Shown: one piece after another, positions 1 to 12,058 of the stretch
Numbering within the stretch: position 1 is the stretch's first letter
Layout: each line of letters begins with the position of its first letter
DNA from: Mugil cephalus
Lineage: Eukaryota; Chordata; Actinopteri; Mugiliformes; Mugilidae
DNA length: 64,000 nt
NCBI RefSeq assembly: GCF_022458985.1
Contig: NC_061777.1
Coordinates: 17,883,668 to 17,947,667, forward strand
Direction: 5' to 3'
Position numbers and translations under genes: made by a program
Notes under the pieces: model-generated
What the model was told of the DNA's origin: nothing
The model's database searches: none
What the model saw: the letters and a program-made list of their open reading frames with translations, nothing else

Positions 1-16
1 TTACCTACCTCAACAT

Positions 17-3001
17 TCAAATTAACTGCACGGCTCCGCTTGAAACAAGTGGCGCTATAGTGCGATACCGTATTAAATGCTGAGAGCCTTCTTCAAGATC
101 CACAACATAATCTCTGATGGAAGAGACACAGTGGAGATGTTACCGTTGTATTAGCAGAAAAATACAATGCTGAGTGAAGAGGTGACACTGCCACCTACTG
201 GATTTGGACATCGGTAACAACACATCAAGTGACGGGCTGGATAACGTACCTCTGATCATCCGTTTCAGGCTCAACCAGGATGTTTTCCTGCCTCTCCTTC
301 ACCCGCAGAAACACGAAAGAGTCCAAGCAGGGCTCCGGCACTGGACATTAGAATTCATGGGATTGTTGTCAATGAAAATGTCATCGCAAATGCCACCGTC
401 TCTCAGCGCATGCTAATGGCAATATTTCGGGCATGGGTCAGCCAAGTCTGAGCAAATATAAAGAGAGTCTGGGAGGAAAAGGTACCTGCTTTGAGCAGAT
501 CCACAGTCTGCAAGTTGGCCGGCATGCGCTTCAGCGCTACAGCCTTCAGGTAGGTTTCCATGTTCGCATAGTACCTGCACCCCAGATATGTATTTCAGTG
601 TGACGACAAGTGTCACGACAACGCAGCAGTTTAAACGACTTCGTGCTTCCATACTCACTCTTTGGCAAAGGCAAACTCCTCAGGTGAAAGCAGACACGGC
701 TCTCCGTCACCTCGAGACTTTTCTTTCTCCAAGACATGCGGGAAAAACTTCTCAATCTGGACACAAGCGGAGCAGGCAGTTTTGTGACGAGGCACAGAAT
801 GAGACCCGAGATTTGTTTTACGACGAGCGGTTGACCGGACTGACCTTCTGCAGACGAGAGCGCAGGTAGCTGCTGAGAACGAAGCGGATCCTGTCTATTT
901 CCATGCGATGGATGCTGGCCTTTGAATCGCCTTTCTTCACCCGCTGCAAGTTGGATTCCTGTCGGAGGAGAGGTCACAACGCACATTTATATTCCTCTTA
1001 TTCAGGGTGACTCATGACGATGACCATAAAAAAACAAATATGATTTGAAATATATTGCAATACAGCTTCAGATATTAGCTGCATTTTATACTTGTATACA
1101 TACACCTGCCAGTTACACATTTTTCTGATGAATTAATTTATACATACACATCAAGTAAACATCAAGTAAACACGTGAAAAGAAAGTATTTATTTTAAGTA
1201 TTCTTCCTGACTGACATTGTTGAATCAGGTCATTTTTGAAGTACAAAAATTACCTGTTTTATATTATTTTCACAAAGTGAACACTTCAAAACAAGGTATC
1301 TTGTCATGGGATGGACTTAAAGCACATCTAATCTGGAGCTGTAGCTGATTCTGAAAATATTTCGGGTACAGTACTCGATAGCCCCAGTTTCATTCTCTAA
1401 ACAGCTCCGTCCAGGAGGCAGATGCCTTTTTGATAGGTTTTTGATAAATCTTGTAGTTAGGGTTTGCTCATCTGACTCTAAACCCTGAAACCCGTAGTTG
1501 TGCTGCTATGCACTGCACACATTTATATCCAGCTATTGGATTAATACTAGAATCGCTGGCTCTATCCGCCCACTATCAATCCTGCATACATCCTGTATAC
1601 ACTGATCAGTTACAACATAAAAGAGTTAAGTTCTGATTCGTGGCGAAATGGACGTGGGCCTTCAGAGGGTGTCCTCTAGAGTCTGGCACCAGGACGTCGG
1701 TAGTAATGTCTTTTAGGTCATATAAGGCTGACAGGGGGTATTATACCCGGAGCACTCTGCAGATACTCAGTCAGTTTAGTATGTGGGGAGTTTGAAGGCT
1801 AGGTCTGTGAGCTACTACTGAGCTTTGCTGGGGACGGTTGCTGCTGCTGCTGGGGTGTGTCACTGTGTCAACATCCACACGAGTGCCAGGACTGCAAAAC
1901 AGCAGCAGAACATCGCTCTTAGAAAATCAATGTTATTCACTCCACCTGTCAGTTCTGCACTCGAGTTTGATCCAGGCGCATGCATGACTTCACCTCCTTG
2001 CATCTGCTTCTATCCTCCCTTCTCTTCTGTCCAACCCACTTCAGGTTTGTCCTTTAGAAAGGGATTTTTTTTTTTGTTTTTTTTTTTTATCTCAGTTTCT
2101 TGCTCTGGGGATTTCAGCCTCCGCGTTAAGCATCTCGAGACTGTTTTGATCGTTAACTGATGCCGTGCACATAACATTTAATTCACCCCACTTCAGTTCA
2201 AAGGGAAACTGTGCTTTGCAGCAGAAAACTGGAAATAGTTGCAGAAAAAAAAAAAGAAATTGTTTTACCTACCTCAATGCTGAATTTGCACCCAAATGTA
2301 TATATTGTAGCCTACATAATGTTCAGCCACTGCACTACTCATTTTGGCACAACTCATCACCAGGACTGTGTTTTTTTTTTTTCATATATTTTATGCATAT
2401 ATTAATTTCAATTTGATTATTCCATGTTTCTTATTTCTTATATATCAGATTGTAAACTGAGCTTTTCCACTCAGTCTTATATCGCTATTGCCTGCTCTGC
2501 AATATCGTCATATGAAGCACTTATATCAATACTTGCACAGATACACAAGCACAGATTTCAAGCGTATTACAACACAGATAAAAAGCTCCACCACTGCTGC
2601 TTAATCAGATATTTAAATAACAGTCGGCTGCAGTCCTTTGATGTATTCAGATATGCTGGAAGAACCATGCATGATGCTAAACACTAGAAACAACCCACAG
2701 AGAAGGAGGTATTCCCCGGGTAGTTACCATATGAGTCAGCTGCTCCATCACACACTCCACCACCTCCGATTTGTTCTCCAGCAGCTCCGGTGAGAATTTC
2801 TCATTCAGCCAGGCCTGTAGGTGACACACATGTTACATGTAACCGAGACGACACCACTGACATTAGAGAATGGACAACAATAATCATGCTAATTCGGCTC
2901 ACTTCTTCCAGTTTGGCGATCAGCTCCGCCGGGGTCATAACATCCTCCAGGCTGTCATCGTGGTTGATGTCGCTGCCGTGGTCAGACAGAGCGTCCGACA
3001 T
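17..3001 (-). CDS. gins4: GINS complex subunit 4 (Sld5), complete, 7 coding exons
   Basis: Exons in transcription order are 3001-2903, 2814-2728, 958-845, 756-659, 574-486, 340-250 and 113-17. All have GT/AG borders, phases agree, and the sum is 675 bases (224 residues plus stop). The protein starts MSDALSDHGSDINHDD, then TPAELIAKLEE (about 23-33), LNEKFSPELLENKSE, RIRFVLSSYLRSRLQK, IEKFFPHVLEKEKS, LRVKERQENILVEPE, and ends GSQHLIRYRTIAPLVSSG-AVQLI. These blocks and the length match vertebrate GINS4 (about 223 residues): an alpha-helical A domain followed by a small C-terminal beta-rich B domain. In the family, Sld5 joins Psf1-3 in the GINS ring, which binds Cdc45 and MCM2-7 to form the replicative helicase in the nucleus. 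The ATG is supported by the length match and by the GC-rich promoter directly upstream. The 3' UTR runs off the left edge. No breaks are seen. Confidence 0.95.
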
Positions 3002-3240
3002 AGTTTACGTTGTTTTCTGCAACGTATGCAGACAAAACACGACTCTTCGCCAAAACACAGCGCGTGTGTTGGACTTTCAAATTTATATTTAAGCCAACTC
3101 AGTCGGAGTAACTTGGAGAAACGCTCTGAATAGACAACAGTTGCTTCCGCTGATACCGGTACTCGTTGTTTATTCGCGCCATTAGAACTTCTCTCGCGAG
3201 ATTTAGAGGATCGTATGTAAACCCCGGGTTGTGCTTGACA
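3002..3240 (-). promoter_or_regulatory. gins4 promoter/5' leader with E2F-like and TCTCGCGAGA motifs
   Basis: Directly upstream of the gins4 ATG the sequence becomes CpG-rich. It contains TTCGCGCC (3173-3180), whose complement GGCGCGAA fits the E2F/DP consensus, and the palindrome TCTCGCGAGA (3192-3201), a known vertebrate housekeeping promoter motif bound by BANP. No TATA box is visible. E2F control would suit an S-phase replication factor. The motifs are seen; their use as promoter elements is inference. Confidence 0.6.
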
Positions 3241-5464
3241 GGCGACATTTTAATAACCTGTGTAATGTGTCACACTCAGCTACGGAGTGTTCAGTCAAAC
3301 GCTTGAATTAATTGTCACTGGTGCTTGTTCCTTTCCTTTTTGGTGTAAATTCTTACATATTTTGTTGTATAGAAAAAGCATTGTGCGTACAGTGTGTAGT
3401 AATAGGGTTTCCTGAAATACAAAGTTCAGGGAACTTATATTTTGAGATCTGCGTGTCGTGTGAATAGTTTTCCAAACACGTTTTTTATTAGGGTGAAAAC
3501 GAAACTGATTTGCTCCATCTGAAATATTGTTTTGTATGATTGTTGAAATATTAACATTAACGGGGTAGAATTAGTAGCCATAAACAACGCAGGCATTGTG
3601 GATCAAGCACATCCGGGAACTTTTGGTAAACGCCAGTCTGTGGTTAGTTAGGACTGTCAGTCTAGTCTAGCACCAACCTCCCAGTACAGATTATATTTGC
3701 CATACCACTAGTTTTCCTTTCGATCCGATAACAAGTAATACCAAGACTATCCCAGTACCGATATCGATACTTTTAGATTCCTACTTCTGTATGTGAAACT
3801 GATGACTTTTACAATGAACATTTGTGAATGTAATTATGAAAAATGCATCTGTATGAGAATTGAACAAGCTGTCAAATATTAGACTTCTCCTTAATCAGAG
3901 AAGTTAAAGACAATCTGTGTAAATCAACAAGTCAACTGAAAATCTGAGCAAATCTCATTAGGAAAAAAAATGAAGAAGAAAAAAAAGAAAAAAAAGAAAA
4001 TACTCGCTGTGACCTCGATATAATTCTTTTTGAACTAGACAGAGTGATCTTCACATTAAAACTTGACAGAACTTGAATTTTGACAACAAAGGTCACATTC
4101 TGCGTTCTCTATCATTTCCCATTTCTGTTTTTGTTAAGAAACAACAGCATGTTGACATGATCTACTACACACACACAGATATGTGTGTGTGTGTGTATGC
4201 CTGTGATGGGCACTGTGATATATTTTCACTATATACCTGGATATTGCCTGCCTCTCTGAAGGGCTTCCATCATTATTTCTGTGTTATAAAAGTATTGATA
4301 TTTCTTGTGAAAGTGGACTTGGTATCGATATTTTGATGGGGCGATCTATTCTGAAAAACCATGTCTAGATCAGAGGTATCGTCATTACCAGATCGATACG
4401 CAGATACCTGTACATATATACATTTATACAGTTTTCTTTGTAGTTTTACAGCATGTGTGGGCAAAGTACATATGTTTCAAACTGCCTCATCTTTTCTTCA
4501 TGCCCTCAGTGGCTTCCAGACACCAACAGTTGCCTAGCAGCAGTCATCTCATGACTCACAGGCAATGTTTGAATGTCAAGCATTTTGTTTACACAACTTC
4601 CTATGTCGTAACACCAATTCACAGTGATGTTCAGCCAGTGTCGCAATACACAGCAGATGGTTTCTGCTGTGCCAAATTCCACGTAAAAACACCAAAAGTG
4701 AGACTGATACCTGGAATAGTATGCTGACCACCCAGACTGTATACACTAGAGTAGTCTGCAGCACATCTGGCTACTATGAAGCCATTTGATGCTAGTACAC
4801 TGGCAGATGGAGCTAAATGCTCAACAGCTTTGTTTCAAACCAACGTTAACAACGAATCAGTAAAACCACCAAAATGATCCCAAGCAAACTCTACATTCTG
4901 TTCACCTGTCCCGCTGTATATTGACCCACAAGATAAAATACAAAATCGCCCAATTGAGCATGAAACTACCCGATCTGACTTCACTGACTTCACTGAGTGA
5001 ATTTAACAGAAGATGCAATGAGCTGCTTCGTTAGTTCCAGCTGTTGCAGACCACACAGTGATTTCCTCTTTCCTAGTCATCGCTCTTGCCTCAGAGTTCT
5101 TTGTTATTTTCACCACTAATTATCTTGTACCCACCGAGTCACTGGAACCATGGTGACGTACAGCTCACCACCTTTCACAGCAGATTATCTGTGCTACATC
5201 AGACCTGCAGGTTTGTAGAACCTCAACCTGGTGAGCTGCAGCTGCTAAAGCAGATCAACAGATAACAACAGCTGCCCACAACCTAAGGCTATGCAGAAAA
5301 ATAACATGAAGTGGCATTTGAAAGACGAATAAAGGCTTATTGGAAAGAGAGACTGCAATGCTGCGTCGAATCATTTTGTTCAGATTAAAATTTAATTCCA
5401 GTAAAGTGAATAAGAAAAACATTGCTGAACTGAAAACAGGACGAAAGGTTTGAGTATTTTTATG
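3241..5464. other. Intergenic DNA between gins4 promoter and arid5a 3' end
   Basis: No exon-like reading frame is convincing here. The stretch holds A-rich tracts (about 3961-4001), a back-to-back (AC)n/(GT)n block at 4167-4198, and scattered CGATAC-containing sequence at 3720-3775 and 4320-4410 resembling decayed hAT termini. I see no gene. Confidence 0.5.
4167..4198. repeat. Palindromic (AC)n-agat-(GT)n microsatellite
   Basis: A run of AC repeats turns through a short AGATAT spacer into GT repeats, so the block is an inverted repeat that could fold into a hairpin. Confidence 0.8.
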
Positions 5465-6239
5465 TTTATTTGTTAATATGGCTTTGACTTTCCCATTAAA
5501 TATAATGACAATGCCATCTACAAAGTTTAAAAATATATACAGTAACAAGTAAAGAGTAAATACAGTATTTGTACAGTTACATGTTCGACAGACTTTCCAG
5601 TACAGTACAATAGAAAACAGTGGAGAGCTTGTATTTAGTTTCATTTGTTCTTCAAAAAAACAAAGTACAGAAATTGTCCTTTTGAGAACAACAGTCGTAA
5701 AACTAATTTTTTAACTCTCAGCCTTTGGCTTAATATTCCACAGTCACTGTCATTAAAGTTTTCTGAGTTCTTTTCTTCACAGGTAATTATTTATGGTCAC
5801 TCCCTTCTACTAACAAAAAAAACATGATGAAATGGAAATGTAATTTATATCAGTTTACATCATACAGGGACATACAGAGACGTTGGCACTTGTATAGCAG
5901 CAAAAGAAATACGACATACTTTCAAGATAATGTACCCATCTGATGCATTTGGACAACTCACCATGTTTCGCTGTAATCTCATAAATATCCCTAACTATCA
6001 CTGCTCGGACTTAACGTATTTGTTTTGCTTTGGACCGCGATCCACGCGGTCAGTCAGCTAAGTGCAGTTTCCCAGTGTAGGGTGGCTCTGAGTTAACCAT
6101 AAGCACTACTGCGTTCACGTTGGCTGTTTTTAAAAGACAAAATAGGCCTCGGAAATCTCACTGAGCAATAGAAAACCGTGTCAGCAAACTCACTGTCTGT
6201 CTTGTTCAACCTAAAGGTCTAGGTATGACGTATAAAGAA
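5465..6239 (-). other. Probable arid5a 3' UTR with polyadenylation signal
   Basis: From the arid5a stop (6242-6240) downstream on the minus strand there is no open frame of note. The first clear AATAAA on that strand lies at 5470-5465. The UTR extent is inferred from this signal only; other weaker AT-rich hexamers exist. Confidence 0.5.
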
Positions 6240-9237
6240 TCACAGCTTGTGGGAATAAATTGGATTCATGGCAGGCAGGGCATATCCAGTTTGTGGGTTT
6301 AACAGGGGGATGGTGTAGGGATATGGGTAAACAGCAGGCCCAATGAGAGCAGGGTGTGCCGGACCCATTGGTAGTACATGGCGGTACATTAGCTGCGATT
6401 GAGGTAGTCTCATTCTGTTGGGGAGGAAAGCGGGGTGCAATGGAGGTTGGTGCCGAGAGTCTCTCCCTGTTTTGTCACAGCTCGGCAGAACGAATGACAC
6501 TGGCAAGGTGGTAGTTGAATGAGACAGACTCTGCTGAGCAGGAGGCGCCTTTTGCAGCATTGTCCTGGATTTCTCCCTCTTCTCCGTCTGATACGGCCAT
6601 GGCGTCACGTTCAGCTTCTTCCCACAAGCCAGAGAGTCGTCCTGCTGAAGCAGCCTGCTGTGGTGCACCTTATAACTTGGTCGAATAGGAGCTGGTCGCA
6701 GCAGCTGCACGGATTTTGGATAAACTTTGGTGAAACTTGAGGTAGACGTTGGAGCCCAGGTAGGCTTCACAGGGATGTTGGAGTATGGGGGGATAGGGGG
6801 GGTATAATATCTGCCAGTCTCTTTGTGGTACGGCTTCCAGGCTGAGTCCTTAACTTGGCTTTTTGTTGAGTCAGCGGTCAGTGTTTGGGAACTGATGTGG
6901 GAAACATCCTTATTCTGTCCTGTAGGGTCTTTGGGCGTCTGACTGCTGTTCACAGGCTTACTGTCCTCACTACAGTTGGGTGCATTTTTGACGGCACTAG
7001 AACAGTTTTGGGGCAGTTTTGAGCTTGACGCGGGTTTATCTGCAGTCCCTGCTGCTCCGTCCTCTGAAGAAACAGAGCACGGGGAAGGGCTGCGGGAGGA
7101 GGAGGAGGATAAAGGGAGCGGGGAGCCATCGGAGGAGTTGCAGTTCCTGCTGGAAGAAGCCCGGGCTGGAGACTGCGAGCAGTGGATGACAGAAGGCCTT
7201 TCTTTATCGTCACCCTGAGGACTTTTTGGCAAGTTGAGGCTAGCCTGGGCCATCCGTTTCTTTTTCTCCAGAGGAGAGATGACCTCTCCAGCTGCAGGGG
7301 GTATAGCAGTAATCCAGGATCTGGAGGTGGTGACCGGGAGAAGGTAAGTGCAGAGGTCGGCGGTGGATCTGTTAGGCTGAGAGCAGTCCGGGTGATGTCT
7401 GTCGGATGTGGCAGCCCAGAGGGCAGAGTGAGAATGCATCACTTCACTTTGGCAGGCGGCTTCTGGACTTCTTTGGGTGAGAAGCTGCAAGGCAGAACAG
7501 GGGATACGTTATGAGGTAAAACATACCTGGAACAGAAATCTGTTGATTCGTCTGTGGTTTTGGCATCAGAGATGTCATGTGTTACCTCAGGATCGATGTC
7601 TCGTTCTGAGTGAGTCCTCTTTCTCTTCCCCTCAGCCTTGCTCACTTTGCCATCCAAATTTCTCTTGTACGGCTTCCGCGGTTTGCTCGGAGGCAGGGGC
7701 TTGTCGTCCTCTCCTTTTATGTGCCTCTCAAAGGGAAGAACCAGCCTGTCACGTGGCCAGCACATTTCACAATTAGGGGCCGCTTTGGTGCGTCACTGAA
7801 TCTAAATGTTGCCTGGGATCTTGCTCACCTCTCATAGTGTCTGCGAGTGCAAGTAGCAGCGCTGGTGCTACCTGGACTTCCTCCCAGCTCATCATACACT
7901 TTCTTCCAAAGACGCCGCGCTGTCACCTGTCGGTCAACACAGTGTGGTTTAAATGTGCATTTATTACAAATTGAGAATGTAATAGTTGCAATATATTTTT
8001 ACGTGTGACACTTTTAGGAATATTCACATTTTAAAAGGTTGTATAAGATGCCACTGCTACTACTACTACTGCTAATGTTTGGTGCTGTTTTTATGTTAAA
8101 CCTGGTCTGAACTGATGGTGTTGTGGATCTTATCAGTACTTATTTCTCTTGGCCCTAGTTCTAAACGTGTTCAAGACCAGGTCTAAATGTGTCTTTGAGG
8201 AAGGGTAGTGGCCGGGTATCCTCTGAATGCCACGTCTGCTTCTTTTTCAGTACTGAAACGACACTTTCATTTTTAAACTTGTGCGTACGTAGGCGGTTTA
8301 TATTGTTGTGTTTACACCCTGGGAGACAGCGGCGGTGGTCAACTCCAGCCTCGCTCTAGTTCCATTTCAATATGAGTTTCACTCTCAGAACTTATCCCAC
8401 AGTGTCAACATCAAAGACAACAGTGCGCAGGTAGTGAATACGTTTAAGAGCTTGGCAGCCGAACTGTCCTCTAGTGTGGTAGAAACCGCTACGTTAGTGC
8501 GCCTGACCTACAGCTTATTTTCCACTGTGAAGCCTTCAGTTAAAGGATGATGAATAACAGTCAAATAACTTACTGAATCATAGCCCCCAAGTTTGTCAAC
8601 AGCTTTGTAGATCCCCCAAAGGTTAACTGGAAGTGGAAAAGAAAAAAAAAGCACACATGAGAACTGAATTCTTTCCAAATGACATGTGAATATTGTGTCC
8701 ACTCAGCAAACAAATGAACTCACTCTGTTTAAAGCCCAGATGTGGGATCCTTTCTATAGGTGTACCTTTGTCCTTCATGAAAGAGTGCAAACGTGATACG
8801 AATGCCTTCTCTTCCATCTGCACTTGACCGGGCCTCGCTTCCTCCTCGCATTCGGTCGTGGAGTCATGAATCTCAATGACAGAGGGGGAAGCCTAACATT
8901 TGAGAGAAAACACATGCGTTAAAGGAACACGTCTGGCACCAAAAGAGCTCCTTTAATTGGGGGGGGTTGTGCCCCATCGATGCAGAAAAAAAAAAAAAAA
9001 AAATGTTTTTACAGTTGAAGGTATGATATGATGGGAAAAAAACACACACAAAGTCATCTCATGACACGTAAATGTTGAAATGAAACATCAAAATCAGAGA
9101 ATAGGGTTTTACCGCTACTTTCAATAGATAACCGCTATACATCCTGTCTGGAGAGAAAGCAGCAGACTTGTGGGGTTTTTGGTCTAGAGTTGTCAGTCAC
9201 AGGTATCTCAAATGTCACATTAAAAAACAAACTTATG

Positions 9238-9268
<31 letters not shown>

Positions 9269-11206
9269 TTTGTAAAAGGAAACATGTCTTGCAAACCGAG
9301 CTTTAAATAAAGGTGCTTCGTGGTGTCTACGGACATGGGTGTTTTTGTGTTTCTGCTAAAACTGGCATCAGCAAGACTGACGAGGGTTTTTAAGAAATTA
9401 AGCTTGAGTGCAGACTGCTAAGAACTCTGGCGTAAGAAATTGTCAATGTCACTATTTGTGGTTTGCAAGAAAAGAGAAGTAAAAGAGAGAAGGCACGCAG
9501 GATTAAAATCATCAGAAAGATTTCAAGAAGTGAAGAATGAAACAGCTGGAACTTAAGAAGACAAACAGTTTCCGTATTTTCGCCCTAATCCTAATATCTA
9601 ATAAAAAAGAAAGAAAAAAAAAGACAGAGTGGAGCCAGGAAGCAGTTATGACATGTAAATGACTGGCAGGGGTCAGTTTTTTTCAACATCGCTTCTGCTC
9701 GCGCGTCACAGCGCTGACGTTAATTTCTGTTACTGCAGTGAAATCGACTATTTTGGAATTCACTGGAGATATTTGAACGTGACATCGCGCGTTGACACTT
9801 CATCTGTCAATTTCAGTAGATTAGACGTGAAAGGAGACCGCAATGGACAATGTCAATATTTGTACTTTGAATCACCACACATAGAAGCTGCTATTTCTGT
9901 GGCACTCATTGTAAAACAAAACAGCTCAAGGCGGTTTCATATTGAATCAAGTTCCTCTATGTGGTTCCTGGTTCCGAGAAGTAAACCTCTCCAAATGAGT
10001 AATAGTGAAGGTGCATGCTTCTAACCAAGATAGCCCCAACTGAGTCACAACTCTGTGGCTCCACACTGTTCCCAGCTAACAGCCGCTGACTTTCCACCGT
10101 TACTCTATATTATCTATAAGAATGCCTCAATCGTCTGCTTCATATTTCACCACTTCATCAGTTTGTGTGCATCCCCTAGAGCGGTTCACGAATGCGAAAT
10201 AAAGTGACACTCTACATGTGAGAAGGTGTGCGTGGTCCACATACGAGGAGGTGTGTCAACACATTTTGCTTGTAATTGCAAAAATAGTTCATTGGTATTC
10301 ACAAAGTGCCTGTGAAGTTTCAGCCACAGTTTTGTTTTTGTTACATTTGTTTTTTCCTTTTTTTTTTTTTTCCTTTTTAAGATCTGATTCACAAAACTTT
10401 AAGGTTTATGCATCAGCAGTTGCCTACAGGAAACGTCTGCACCATAAGAAACACGCTTGTAGCCCCTCATCTGCAAATCTCTCTTGAGACTGATTTTCAC
10501 AGGTATTTTTGTCTTTCTCTTTTTTGGAAAACCATGTGGGTGATGTTGATGTCACTGTGTCGATGTGTGATTCTCACAATGATTGTCAGTGGCGTTCTGG
10601 ATTGATGCTATCGGCAGGCCAGAAGTCACCACAGAAACCACCAGGCTTTCAACTAACATCAGCTCTGGAAATTTGATGAGCTAATTTGTGTTTCTCATAT
10701 TATACGTCTCATTTCAGTTACCAGAACAGTGGCTGCGTGTGGCGGTGCTCCTGCAGTTTCTTTATGCGCAACGAAATATTGCGGTGTGAGATGTGCGTGC
10801 GTTCGTGTGGAGCCTCTCAGAATTCAAAGCACAATCACTTATTCCTTGTTAGTCATTTCACAATGAGCGCAGATGAGACAACTGTACGCACACACGATCA
10901 GCACTTCAAAAAAAAAGAAAAGAAAAAAAAATCGCCACTATCTCGAATCCACTAAAAAAGGGAAATGAAAACACAACCCGTAACTAATTCTGAGTAGTCA
11001 TGTTTGTAGTCACTGATTAACTGTAACTGATGGAGGCGGCCCAGCGGCTGCCAGAAGACCAACTGACATTTGACGTGCAAAAGGCTGAGGCTGGTACCTG
11101 TTTGGCTGGCCCCTTCTCCTCGTCACTGGTGGCTGTTTGTTGTGATGTCTCGCTCTGGTCTTCTTGAGCTTCAAACACAACGGGTGGGAGAGACTTTAAC
11201 ACTTTC
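6240..11206 (-). CDS. arid5a: AT-rich interaction domain protein 5A, 5' end uncertain
   Basis: Supported exons in transcription order are 11206-11098 (likely), 8892-8724, 8626-8574, 7926-7829, 7745-7448 and 7376-6240. The ARID domain is spread over three exons: EEKAFVSRLHSFMKDKGTPI and ERIPHLGFKQ, then INLWGIYKAVDKLGGYDS, then VTARRLWKKVYDELGG with GSTSAATCTRRHYER. It is followed by RLVLPFERHIKGEDDKPLPP, a hallmark shared by ARID5A and ARID5B. The last exon carries ISPLEKKKRMAQ (compare MSPLAKKKLLAQ in the family), a Ser/Pro-rich middle, and a proline-rich tail ending NPIYSHKL. The small size and lack of the long ARID5B N-terminus favour ARID5A. Family members bind AT-rich DNA; ARID5A also stabilises certain cytokine mRNAs. 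The 71-base intron 7447-7377 is the only junction I found that keeps frame into the last exon. The first exon and start codon are not settled: exon 11206-11098 ends in phase 0, matching 8892, but begins after a partial codon. Confidence 0.85.
9234..9270. repeat. (TA)n microsatellite followed by poly(T)
   Basis: About 12 TA units followed by a T run, inside the long arid5a intron (8893-11097). That intron otherwise shows A/T homopolymers (for example 8986-9002 and 10358-10378) and no further exon I can support. Confidence 0.85.
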
Positions 11207-11307
11207 CTCCAAAAATACATTATGTAAATTTGAATTCAAAGAACCAGAAACCTAAACCACTTCTTCATTTTGAGAATGTAGAGTCTAAACAAATCTAAAT
11301 CCTATTT

Positions 11308-11367
11308 ATACATATATATATATATATATTTCTATATGTTTCTATACACACACACATATATATATAA
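11308..11367. repeat. Interrupted (TA)n/(CA)n microsatellite
   Basis: Runs of TA, a short interruption, a CA run and TA again. Ordinary low-complexity DNA between exon-like segments 11098-11206 and 11927-12058. Confidence 0.8.
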
Positions 11368-11726
11368 AACCCCGTAAATGTTCACACTGCCTGTCATCAC
11401 TGCTCTACACGGCTGCGTTAATTCAGTGATGGTCAGATGATGGTTGATCAGCACAAAAAGAAAAATAGCAATCAGTAAAAGATATTGTCATGTGAGTGTG
11501 ATAAAAAAAAAAAAAAACCACAGGTTGCAAAACCACTTCCTGCTCATGAACATAACCGCTTGTATGCTGCACTGTATGATATTGTAACACAAGAACTACA
11601 GTATTTGTCAAGATTATCTCAAACGTGGTGCTGCTGTAGTAATACCGCCATTGCCCAAAATACACCACAGTGAAATTAACATGTGGAAATATGAGCACTG
11701 TTATAATGTTATAACGGGTTATAATC

Positions 11727-11728
11727 TG

Positions 11729-11761
<33 letters not shown>

Positions 11762-11773
11762 GTGTGTGTGTAT
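11727..11773. repeat. Compound (TC)n(TA)n(TG)n microsatellite
   Basis: Three adjacent dinucleotide tracts in order TC, TA, TG. Typical fish microsatellite with likely length polymorphism. Confidence 0.85.
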
Positions 11774-11926
11774 GTCTTAACAGTGAACACACACATATAT
11801 ATAAATAAATATGTATATAAATATATATTTACGTAAAAGCAGAACTGCAATGTGAACCGTAAGCCTGGGACTGAAATGAGTTTCTGAGAATGAAATGTCA
11901 TTCTTCACAACCTGTCAGCTCTGTAC

Positions 11927-12058
11927 CTCGTAGCCCTCCTCCCACAGTGATATCATTTTTGTGCAAAACCAATATGCTTCTCTTTTGAGATCACTTATTT
12001 CCTGTGCTGTGGCTTGAACCTTTAATTCTGCTTTCAGCAGCCCCAGCAACTTCTCCAT
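11927..12058 (-). CDS. Orphan first-exon-like segment, 44 codons, unidentified
   Basis: On the minus strand an ATG at 12058 in fair context (ACAAAATGG) opens 44 codons ending exactly at a donor (GAG|GTACAG, 11927/11926). The peptide begins MEKLLGLLKAELKVQATAQE and continues ISDLKREAYWFCTKMISLWE. It looks like a real helical or coiled-coil segment rather than a random frame: leucine/lysine/glutamate-rich and without low complexity. The exon ends in phase 0. It could splice in frame to the ARID exon at 8892, but not to the intervening segment 11206-11098, which needs a phase-2 donor. It may be an alternative arid5a 5' exon or a separate small gene. I do not recognise the family. Confidence 0.4.

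Noticed and set aside
3700..4410. Possible nonautonomous transposon bounded by CGATAC-rich ends
   Set aside because: The ends share only a short ATATCGATAC core and no clear terminal inversion or target duplication could be read; left as a note in the intergenic entry.
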